Source: CAIPSZ01 sp038065015 (GTDB lineage Bacteria; Patescibacteriota; Patescibacteriia; PEXW01). Taken from it: a DNA stretch of 9,361 nt. The position numbers were made by a program, and so were the translations under genes. The notes below the pieces were generated by a model. It was not told where the DNA came from and made no database searches. It worked only from the letters and a program-made list of their open reading frames with translations. The DNA is taken from positions 1-9,361 of the forward strand of contig JBBTRU010000003.1 in NCBI GenBank assembly GCA_038065015.1. Reading direction: 5' to 3'. The stretch's first letter is position 1. Each line of letters starts with the position of its first letter. Below, piece after piece: positions 1-5,403 of the stretch.

Positions 1-200
1 GATTTGAGAAATCTACCCGTAACTACCAGTTTTTGTTCTGGTGTCGTCTCGAGCTTGTCGATTGCTAGGCGGTGTCGCGGCGCGTCAATGAAGCCACAGT
101 ACAAGTGGTTGTTGGGGCCGAGGATGCGGAACTGGTCGAGTTGGTCGAAGTCGACGTAGTACCCGCCTTCGATCCAGAGGTTTGGTTCCAACTGGGGCAT
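1..200 (-). CDS. hypothetical protein, partial (C-terminus beyond left edge)
   Basis: An open frame runs from an ATG at 200-198 to the window edge without a stop (66 codons). It begins MPQLEPNLWIEGG and has a coding-like composition: aromatic and acidic residues (YYVDFDQLDQF), a GPNNHLYCGF stretch, and no low complexity. The competing frame on this strand gives a Ser/Thr-rich peptide typical of a shadow ORF. I do not recognise the family. No Shine-Dalgarno site precedes the ATG; instead an extended -10 (TGC TATCAT) lies 6 nt upstream, which would give a leaderless or nearly leaderless transcript. The gene is divergent from the pilin gene. No function is proposed. Confidence 0.6.
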   Translation of the reverse strand, partial: MPQLEPNLWIEGGYYVDFDQLDQFRILGPNNHLYCGFIDAPRHRLAIDKLETTPEQKLVVTGRFLK

Positions 201-206
201 GGGTAC

Positions 207-215
207 ATGATAGCA
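207..215 (-). promoter_or_regulatory. extended -10 promoter element for the left-edge gene
   Basis: On the minus strand TGC immediately precedes TATCAT (207-212), matching the extended -10 form TGn-TATAAT with one mismatch in the hexamer. No good -35 is seen 17 nt upstream. Transcription would start at about 200-201, essentially on the ATG. Confidence 0.4.
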
Positions 216-224
216 CTGATTCCA

Positions 225-253
225 TTGACATTTTGTAGTGACGGTGTTACATT
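225..253 (+). promoter_or_regulatory. sigma70-type promoter of the pilin gene
   Basis: A perfect -35 hexamer TTGACA (225-230) is followed by a 17-nt spacer and TACATT (248-253), with TG at 245-246 forming an extended -10. Expected transcription start is near 260, leaving a leader of about 50 nt before the GTG start. This is the best promoter match in the window. Confidence 0.8.
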
Positions 254-298
254 GCTTTGAATACTAAATACAATAAACACTGTTACCATTTCAAAAAA

Positions 299-304
299 AG
301 GAGG
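299..304 (+). promoter_or_regulatory. Shine-Dalgarno site that fixes the pilin start
   Basis: AGGAGG, preceded by an A-run and followed by TG, lies 6 nt before the GTG at 311. It selects that GTG over the upstream in-frame TTG at 257. It is the only strong Shine-Dalgarno sequence found ahead of any gene here. Confidence 0.85.
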
Positions 305-310
305 TGCCAC

Positions 311-730
311 GTGGCACAAATACAAAAAACGAGGGGATTCACCCTCATTGAGCTGCTCATTGTTGTGGTCATCATCGGCATACTTGCGGCGTTTGCCATA
401 CCGCGTTTTATGAATCAGAAGTCACTCAATGTGCAAAGAACCGCCGTGGAGGTTCTCAAGAACATAGCTGAAGCAGAGGATGGGTATTACATTAAGCACG
501 GCAAGTACGCCGACATTTGGGAGGTGGTCAGAGCTGGCGGCACATTCCAAGAACTCGGTATCACGATTCCCAAAGATTGCCCCTACGTTTTTATGATCAG
601 CAGGTCTCCATTGTCTGCGAGGTATTACATTACCGCTGAGGGCAACCTGGACGAAGATCCTATTATTGATAAGTGGGCAATTGGACCTAATGGTGTGCCC
701 TGTCACGATGCCGACGATTTAGAGAGTTAG
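311..730 (+). CDS. type IV pilin-like protein (class III signal peptide)
   Basis: Predicted product of 139 aa, starting at GTG 311. It has a short basic leader, MAQIQKTRG, then the prepilin peptidase site G|FTLIELL. Phe is +1 and the conserved Glu is +5 (residue 14). A single hydrophobic helix follows (about residues 10-33, ending AFAIPRF), which packs in the pilus core and anchors the precursor in the membrane. The globular part has two cysteines (90 and 131) that could form the C-terminal disulfide loop known in many pilins, and a DKWAIGPNG segment like the D-W-x-I-x-x-NG found near the end of several pilins. No assembly ATPase, platform or prepilin peptidase gene is nearby, so it is an orphan locus. 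It could be a major pilin, a minor pilin or a pseudopilin. It has its own promoter and terminator and so appears monocistronic. Confidence 0.92.
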   Translation: MAQIQKTRGFTLIELLIVVVIIGILAAFAIPRFMNQKSLNVQRTAVEVLKNIAEAEDGYYIKHGKYADIWEVVRAGGTFQELGITIPKDCPYVFMISRSPLSARYYITAEGNLDEDPIIDKWAIGPNGVPCHDADDLES

Positions 731-763
731 TCACGCAAAAAAGTGGTAGCTCACATAGTACCT

Positions 764-791
764 AAAGGAAGCACTCCGCGCTTCCTTTTTT
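764..791 (+). terminator. rho-independent terminator after the pilin gene
   Basis: A 9-bp perfect stem (764-772 AAAGGAAGC with 780-788 GCTTCCTTT) closes a 7-nt loop and runs into T6 (786-791). It lies 33 nt after the pilin stop. It also overlaps the galT stop codon (790-792), so the same stem could partly terminate the convergent galT transcript, though the minus-strand U-run is only three long. Confidence 0.85.
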
Positions 792-1701
792 ATTTCCTAT
801 AAAACCTTGCCGCGTCCTCCGGCGCCACTTGGTTGATAATCAGCCGTGAGCCGACTTCGATGCCGCCCCAGGTTTGCTGGCGCGGGGCAATACGCAGGTA
901 GAAGTGCTCGTCTTTGTCCGTGAGCGTCTGGTGCAGGTAGTAGTTGTACGGCACGTTAATGCCGTTGAGCTTACTAAGGATTTTTCGCATGGCCACGGCA
1001 AAGGCCCGGCGCTCTGCGTGCGAAAGGCGCGTCAGGTTATCCACGTGGCGGCGGGGGAAGATCCAGGCTTCGTACGGGTAGGCCGAGACGTAGGGTGCAA
1101 AGGCCACAACGTGCTTGTTCGCCAGGATGCGCCGCGGCCCGCGCTGCTCTTTCTTGAGCGTGGCGCAGTAGTAGCACTCGTCATGCGCGATGCTGTAGGC
1201 GCGAACGTTGGTGAGTTTCTGGACAATATGCGGCGGCACGAAACCCGCGGCAAAAATTTGGGAGTGGGCGTGGACTAAACTCGCGCCGGCTTTGCCGCCG
1301 TGGTTTTTGAAAATGAGGATGTACTCCATGCCGCGCTTTTTCGCAATCGCGCGGGTGCGATGCTGGTAGGTGTGTAGCAAATGGTCAATTTGCTTCACCG
1401 GCAGTTCGGCAAGTTCCACGTTATGCTGTGGTGTTTCGATGATGACCTCCTGGTAGCCGTACGCTTTGGGATTGTCGAGTGAGACGGCGGGGAAGCCATT
1501 TTTAATGACGCGGATGGCGGTAGTACCGCTGCCGCTGGTGTGCACAATGCCTTTGCTCCGAATGGCGTCCGGGCAGAACGGGCAGTTGTGCGGTGGGACA
1601 GTGACTTCTTCGGGAATATCATGCGGACGCGCGCCGCGGTGGGGTGACACAATAACCGCGCGGTCGTGGATGGGATCTATACGAAGTTCAGAGCGGAGCA
1701 T
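790..1701 (-). CDS. galT: galactose-1-phosphate uridylyltransferase (GalT-like)
   Basis: Predicted product of 303 aa. GalT exchanges UMP between UDP-glucose and a hexose 1-phosphate through a uridylyl-histidine intermediate (Leloir pathway, cytosol). Visible features in order: N-terminal SELRIDP; a Zn-type pair CPFC (40-43); FKNHGGKAGASL (131-142); the active-site HxH as HAHSQ (144-148), with His146 the expected nucleophile; a second Cys pair CYYC (176-179); HFYLRIAPR (266-274); and WGGIEVGS near the end. The HIT-superfamily layout and length fit the short GalT form. The usual HPH is HAH here. The ATG agrees with the family N-terminus, but the 44-bp TTCGTA repeat abuts it and no Shine-Dalgarno is present. 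Gene order suggests cotranscription with GT-a, 37 nt upstream. It may use a sugar other than galactose. Confidence 0.9.
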   Translation of the reverse strand: MLRSELRIDPIHDRAVIVSPHRGARPHDIPEEVTVPPHNCPFCPDAIRSKGIVHTSGSGTTAIRVIKNGFPAVSLDNPKAYGYQEVIIETPQHNVELAELPVKQIDHLLHTYQHRTRAIAKKRGMEYILIFKNHGGKAGASLVHAHSQIFAAGFVPPHIVQKLTNVRAYSIAHDECYYCATLKKEQRGPRRILANKHVVAFAPYVSAYPYEAWIFPRRHVDNLTRLSHAERRAFAVAMRKILSKLNGINVPYNYYLHQTLTDKDEHFYLRIAPRQQTWGGIEVGSRLIINQVAPEDAARFYRK

Positions 1702-1745
1702 AGTTACGAATTACGAAAAAAGATACGAATATACGAATTACGAAT
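1702..1745 (-). repeat. 44-bp TTCGTA repeat, copy 1 (before galT)
   Basis: Identical over 44 bp to 5353-5396; the flanking bases differ at both ends. On the minus strand it carries five TTCGTA units (unit starts 7, 8, 12 and 7 nt apart) with a T6 run in the middle. It abuts the galT ATG and supplies the TAA stop of GT-a (1738-1740). It contains no Shine-Dalgarno but does include TATATT. It may be a regulatory element or a dispersed genomic repeat; the sequence alone cannot decide. Confidence 0.95.
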
Positions 1746-2814
1746 GACCAACTCCATTTTCACTCCCAAGCGCGGGTCTCTGTGCCCGCGCTATCCGGGT
1801 AAGCAGGCGGGCGTAGTCATCCACCATCCGTTCCAGGGAGAAGCGGCGCTCGGCTTCTCGGCGACAGACCAGGCGTTTGATGTTTTGGATTTTTCTGACC
1901 GCCACAACCATCTGCGGAACATTTTTTACAATGTAGCCGGTTTTCCCATCCCGCAGCAGTTCTGGCACCGACCCGCGTTTGAAAGCGACTACCGGCGTGC
2001 CGCAGGCGAGCGATTCGGGAATAACCAGGCCAAACGGTTCTTCCCAGCCAATGGGGAAGAGCGTGGCCAGTGCTTGCCCAAGGAAAGCAGATTTTTGGCT
2101 GTGCGTAATCTCACCAACGTACCGAATGTTTTTGTTCAGGTGAGGTTTTACGAACTTTGCAAAGTACTCGGCATCGCCAATGGGCCCCGCAATTTTCAAC
2201 GGCAGCCTTGTTGCTTTGGCAACAGCAATGGCTTCCCGCACACCTTTGTATTCGCGAATCCGGCCGAGGAACGCCAGGTATAATCCCGCACTTGGTTGAA
2301 AGCGAAGTTGTTTGGTATTAACGCCATGGTAAATGGTGGTAATAAACTTCGCGCCCTTTGCGAGCTTGCGCTGGTTGTTTGATATCGAAATATATTTTTG
2401 GGCTGGCGCACTGGCCATCACGGCCGAGTCGGTGAACGTCGGCGGGCTGTGGAGCAGGGCGACGGTGGGGAATTTTGCGAATGCGGCAAAGTGCGCGCTC
2501 ACCATTGGAATGTGGGAGAGCATAACCTTGGCGCCCCAGGCCGTGGCATCCCTATACGCTCGACTGGCCAGCATGAACTCGTAGGCCTTGTGATTCGGCT
2601 GGCCAATTTTCGGATCGCGGATTGAAGCCCGTTTCGTAACCGCGACGAGGCGGGCGTGCGTTTTGGTATCACCCGCGGCGTACAGCGTAACCGGGAAACC
2701 GCGTTGCACCAAGCCCTCGGTAATTTCGGATACGATGAGCTCCGCAGCAGCAGTAGCCCGCGGCGGGATGGGGTAGAGGTTGGAGGCGAGAATGGCGATC
2801 TTGGGTTTGGGCAC
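1738..2814 (-). CDS. GT4-family glycosyltransferase, GT-a (divergent paralogue)
   Basis: Predicted product of 358 aa with a GTG start (2814-2812); no in-frame ATG lies just upstream. It is a GT-B fold retaining glycosyltransferase, cytosolic or peripheral at the membrane. The N-terminal Rossmann domain begins KIAILASNLYPIPP. SISNNQR lies at 143-149, the interdomain AFLGRI at 181-186, and the EX7E motif as EPFGLVIPE (Glu259, Glu267), followed by CGTPVVAFKRGSVPEL. Oddity: the glycine-rich N-terminal loop, YGGTE in the sister enzymes, reads TAAAE (21-25). Homology to GT-b and GT-c is clear, but it is the most divergent of the three. The last codons and stop lie in the 44-bp repeat, and galT follows 37 nt on. 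Donor and acceptor are unknown. Confidence 0.9.
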   Translation of the reverse strand: MPKPKIAILASNLYPIPPRATAAAELIVSEITEGLVQRGFPVTLYAAGDTKTHARLVAVTKRASIRDPKIGQPNHKAYEFMLASRAYRDATAWGAKVMLSHIPMVSAHFAAFAKFPTVALLHSPPTFTDSAVMASAPAQKYISISNNQRKLAKGAKFITTIYHGVNTKQLRFQPSAGLYLAFLGRIREYKGVREAIAVAKATRLPLKIAGPIGDAEYFAKFVKPHLNKNIRYVGEITHSQKSAFLGQALATLFPIGWEEPFGLVIPESLACGTPVVAFKRGSVPELLRDGKTGYIVKNVPQMVVAVRKIQNIKRLVCRREAERRFSLERMVDDYARLLTRIARAQRPALGSENGVGHS

Positions 2815-2929
2815 AGGTATGTTGGTTAGTGTTTTAAGTGTACTTCAAAGCATCGCAAAACCGAAGTCTTGTGTTTGTTCTGAACAACGATCTCATGGGT
2901 ATTCTGCATCTCAAGATCGGCACGTTTTA

Positions 2930-2961
2930 CCACCCTTTCTTGCGCACCCAAGAAAGGGTGG
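2930..2961. repeat. left terminal hairpin of the element
   Basis: A 13-bp perfect inverted repeat (2930-2942 with 2949-2961) closes a 6-nt loop. The arm reads CCACCCTTTCTTG. No U-run follows on either strand, so it is not a standard terminator. Confidence 0.9.
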
Positions 2962-3207
2962 AGCCCAAAGAAGGGTGGCAGGGGTCTTCCATTCGCACAC
3001 TGGAAGCAGGCCATATCACAATATCGGATGGGCTCAGGGAAGCCCCCTGCACCCAAGTGCTAATTTTTTATTCTCTTTATTCCCTTGGGGAAAAGCATCC
3101 AACGACGTTAGCACACCAGGGTTTGGGGGCGAAACGTGGTGCAAGTAGATACGAGTATTGGTGGCTTTATTGAGACCACATGTTGAGCCCCCAACGGTCT
3201 TTTGGCT

Positions 3208-3235
3208 CCACCTTTTCTGACGCCAGAAAAGGTGG
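3208..3235. repeat. right terminal hairpin of the element
   Basis: A 12-bp perfect inverted repeat (3208-3219 with 3224-3235) closes a 4-nt loop. The arm reads CCACCTTTTCTG. Compared with the left hairpin, the sixth pair is T:A instead of C:G, so pairing is kept while sequence differs. It lies about 80 nt beyond the GT-b stop and might also act as a barrier to read-through. Confidence 0.9.
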
Positions 3236-3317
3236 TAATCAGTGATTAACCATCATCAACCGCATAACCACTAGTACGTTTTACGGGGAGACGCGAGAAA
3301 CTTACCAATGCCGCGGA

Positions 3318-4364
3318 TTACTTCGTTAATTTTCGGTACACCGCTTCGTACCCGTCAACCATTGCTTCTATAGAAAAGTATTTTTCGACGCGGGAGCGGC
3401 AGGCAGTGCGACTTATGGTGTGCAGGCTCTTGATGGCGCGTACGGCATCGGCGACATCGCCTACCACGAAACCAGTTTTGCCATCCGCCACAATTTCGGG
3501 TACCGAGCCGCGGTGCGTCGCAATCACCGGCGTGCCGCAAGCCATGGCTTCGGTCATGAAAAGGCCGAACGGCTCTTCCCACTGGATGAGGGCCAGTAAA
3601 CCAGCCGCGCCTTGGAGCAGCCGCACTTTGTCGGCGTGGTCAACCTCCCCAATGAACCGAATCTGCTTGCCGTCAATGAGTGGCTTCACTTTTTTGGCAA
3701 AGTATTCTTTATCCACTGTGTCTACCTTGGCGGCCATGATGAGTTTCATGCCCGCCCGTTTGGCCGCCTGAATGGCTTGCACCGGCCCCTTCTCCGGGCT
3801 CATCCGGCCGAGGAACGCCAGGTAGTTCCCCTGGCCCTTGCCCAGCGGGTGGCCGCCCATGCTTATGCCGTTGTACACCGTGCGCACGAAATTGAGCTTC
3901 CGCAGGGGGTCGCGCTGGTTGTTGGAAATGGAGACGAGGGGAATTTCTTTGTACGCGTTGTGCACTTTTTTGGCCTCATTGGTGTTCAAGCGTCCGTGCA
4001 GGGTGAGCACGCAGGGGGTAGAAACCAGGCGGGTGTAGGGGAAAAACGTCGAGCCAATGTGGAAGTGCAACACGTCAAATTGCTGGGCGCGTTCGAACGC
4101 CCAACCGAGTTCCAGAGTTTGCCAGTAGTTGGGTACCATGTAGCCGCGGGAAGCGTAACGGGAGCGCGCCCGCGGATCGGGGTGGTAGAAGGATACAAGT
4201 TTTGCTTTCGTTTTCGAATCGGAGCGGGCCAGTAGCGTTACTTTGTGACCGCGTTCCACTAAGCCGTTTGCCAGGTTCGCAATGACCAGCTCGGTGCCAC
4301 CGTACTTTCGGGGCGGGACGCGCTCGGCTAAAGGGGCAACCAGAGCAATGCGGAGTTTTTTCAT
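3318..4364 (-). CDS. GT4-family glycosyltransferase, GT-b
   Basis: Predicted product of 348 aa, a GT-B fold retaining glycosyltransferase. Motifs in order: KLRIALVAPLAERVPP at the N-terminus; the glycine loop YGGTE (21-25); HFHIG (100-104) and TLHG (121-124) in the acceptor-side domain; SISNNQR (145-151); AFLGRMSPEKG (183-193), opening the nucleotide-sugar domain; and the EX7E motif EPFGLFMTE (264-272), then ACGTPV. It shares long identical stretches with GT-c, including FLGRMSPEKGPVQAIQ, so the two are close paralogues. The ATG lies 3 nt after the kinase stop, without a Shine-Dalgarno, which points to translational coupling. There is no signal peptide or membrane segment. The sugar and acceptor cannot be read. 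Confidence 0.93.
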   Translation of the reverse strand: MKKLRIALVAPLAERVPPRKYGGTELVIANLANGLVERGHKVTLLARSDSKTKAKLVSFYHPDPRARSRYASRGYMVPNYWQTLELGWAFERAQQFDVLHFHIGSTFFPYTRLVSTPCVLTLHGRLNTNEAKKVHNAYKEIPLVSISNNQRDPLRKLNFVRTVYNGISMGGHPLGKGQGNYLAFLGRMSPEKGPVQAIQAAKRAGMKLIMAAKVDTVDKEYFAKKVKPLIDGKQIRFIGEVDHADKVRLLQGAAGLLALIQWEEPFGLFMTEAMACGTPVIATHRGSVPEIVADGKTGFVVGDVADAVRAIKSLHTISRTACRSRVEKYFSIEAMVDGYEAVYRKLTK

Positions 4365-4367
4365 AGT

Positions 4368-5351
4368 TTAGGTTTTTAGCAGTGCCGAGAAACCGCGGAG
4401 GCTGGCGCGGAAGGTGCGTACGTAGTAGCCTAGCACGCGCCGGATAATTGCCTTACTTCGGCGGTGTGTGAGTTCGTGGAGGATGCGGTCGTGCAGCAGG
4501 ATGTCCCGGAGGCAGAAGAGCAGCGCCTCAATGGAGAAAAGTGTGCCGAAGAGTTCGGGTTGGGGCTGGAGGGTGGCCACGCGGAGGGCCAGCTTGTTCC
4601 GCCACGGCGCGCGGGAGAATTCTTTCACCCAGAGTTCGGCCACGTCATATGCCGGTGAGGCGATTTGTACGTGCTCCCAATCCAGCACGGCAAACCGGTC
4701 AGCTTCAACAATGAGATTGTTGGTGCTCAAGTCGCCGTGGCTCAAGCCCAGCTGGCGCGGTAGGCGTTTTTCGGTTTGATGGAAAGCGATAATGCGCGCG
4801 GCAGCTTCCAGCTCGGTGTCGCTAAGGTACTGGCGGATAATTTTTTTATTTCGGCCGTTCGCATAGTGCGTGAAGCGCTTGGTAAAGTCGCTGGCGTGGT
4901 GCGCGCGCAGGTGGAGCAGCCGTCGGGTGGGTTCGGGAAGGCGCAGGTGGCTGTACTGCGCCAGAGTGCGAGCCAGGCCGTGCACGAGTTTGGGGGGGAG
5001 GCGGTTGCGGTGCGTGCGAAGGTAGTGCGTGAAGAGGTTGCCGGGGATGTAGTGGTAGACAATCCAGGGGTGCTGGCGGTTGCGGTCGCCGGCCACCCAG
5101 CGGGGGAATTGCACCAGGCGAGCTTTGCCTGCGAAGTGGTAGAAGGCAATTTCGTGCTGGAAGTCGTGGCGGGTGGTAGGCACGCGTAAGAGATACACCT
5201 TGAAGGTGTACTGCTTGCCTTTGGCGTCGACGCAGCGCGTGCGGAAGAAGCGGCGTTCGTGTCGCAGAATTTCTTTAATATCGGCATCTGGGGTGAGCCC
5301 GCGCTTTGCCAGGAGGTTGCGGACGTGGGTGAGCAGCTGGCGGCGAGTCAT
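4368..5351 (-). CDS. APH/choline-kinase-fold small-molecule kinase
   Basis: Predicted product of 327 aa. The aminoglycoside phosphotransferase (APH) superfamily catalytic loop is intact: HGDLSTNN (205-212) contains the catalytic Asp207 and metal-binding Asn212, and DWE (224-226) supplies the second metal-binding Asp. A probable ATP lysine is Lys51 (YTFKVY), with Glu67 as a candidate salt-bridge partner. The protein is rich in Arg and His. The family includes antibiotic, choline, homoserine, N-acetylhexosamine (NahK) and maltose kinases. Within a glycosyltransferase and GalT cluster a sugar or polar head-group kinase is more likely than a resistance enzyme; that is inference. The 44-bp repeat ends 1 nt before the ATG and no Shine-Dalgarno is present. 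GT-c lies 52 nt upstream; GT-b follows after 3 nt. Confidence 0.85.
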   Translation of the reverse strand: MTRRQLLTHVRNLLAKRGLTPDADIKEILRHERRFFRTRCVDAKGKQYTFKVYLLRVPTTRHDFQHEIAFYHFAGKARLVQFPRWVAGDRNRQHPWIVYHYIPGNLFTHYLRTHRNRLPPKLVHGLARTLAQYSHLRLPEPTRRLLHLRAHHASDFTKRFTHYANGRNKKIIRQYLSDTELEAAARIIAFHQTEKRLPRQLGLSHGDLSTNNLIVEADRFAVLDWEHVQIASPAYDVAELWVKEFSRAPWRNKLALRVATLQPQPELFGTLFSIEALLFCLRDILLHDRILHELTHRRSKAIIRRVLGYYVRTFRASLRGFSALLKT

Positions 5352-5352
5352 G

Positions 5353-5396
5353 AGTTACGAATTACGAAAAAAGATACGAATATACGAATTACGAAT
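5353..5396 (-). repeat. 44-bp TTCGTA repeat, copy 2 (before the kinase)
   Basis: Identical to 1702-1745. Here it lies wholly between genes: 7 nt after the GT-c stop and 1 nt before the kinase ATG. As at galT, it occupies the place where a Shine-Dalgarno would be. I found no third copy in the window. Confidence 0.95.
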
Positions 5397-5403
5397 TTCA
5401 GAT

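Larger units (their letters stand above)
2928..3237. mobile_element. MITE/REPIN-like palindromic element, non-coding
   Basis: Two perfect hairpins (2930-2961 and 3208-3235) bound this segment in inverted orientation. Reading inward, both ends begin TTACCACC, fold back to GGTGG and continue AGCC, then an A-rich run and GA. TA lies on each side (2928-2929 and 3236-3237), as expected for a TA target-site duplication of IS630/mariner type. The interior is strongly self-complementary: an 11-bp stem with one bulge (2973-2984 with 3044-3054) encloses a hairpin (2986-2991/3001-3006). Further pairs are 3057-3063/3108-3114 and 3174-3185/3192-3199. There is no transposase gene. Alternatives are a structured RNA or a decayed insertion sequence. 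Confidence 0.5.
2815..3317. other. 503-base gene-free stretch
   Basis: Short open frames here (76-122 aa) have no recognisable motifs and no Shine-Dalgarno sites. The middle (about 2928-3237) is the hairpin-bounded element listed separately. The part next to GT-a (2815-2926) must hold any GT-a promoter; TACACT on the minus strand (2837-2842) is a weak -10 candidate without a -35. In 3238-3317, downstream of GT-b, I see nothing definite. Confidence 0.7.

Noticed and set aside
257..310. TTG start at 257 for the pilin
   Set aside because: It would add 18 residues to the leader, lies at the predicted transcription start, and has no Shine-Dalgarno, whereas GTG 311 has an ideal one and gives a normal 9-residue leader.
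1666..2283. A 205-codon plus-strand frame across the galT start, the repeat and the end of GT-a
   Set aside because: It is antisense to two well-supported genes, and its YELRKK segment is just translation of the 44-bp repeat.
2973..3054. SRP RNA, because of a GGAAGCAGG-like segment inside a long stem
   Set aside because: The conserved SRP apical loop (GGTCAGG with GGAAGCAGCC) is not present in the right arrangement; RNase P and tmRNA signatures were also not seen.
2826..3056. A 76-codon minus-strand frame (and overlapping plus frames) in the gap before GT-a
   Set aside because: No motif, no Shine-Dalgarno, and it passes through the perfect hairpin at 2930-2961, which explains the sequence better as non-coding.
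3612..4235. A 207-codon open frame on the plus strand opposite GT-b
   Set aside because: It lies wholly antisense to a gene with clear GT4 motifs; its protein shows no domain, and long antisense frames are expected in GC-rich codon-biased DNA.
4368..5351. Aminoglycoside resistance gene
   Set aside because: The HGD/DWE motif is common to the whole APH superfamily; the setting among glycosyltransferases and GalT gives no support for a resistance role.
1702..5396. CRISPR-like repeat
   Set aside because: Only two copies 3.6 kb apart with genes between them, internal TTCGTA tandem structure, and no cas genes.
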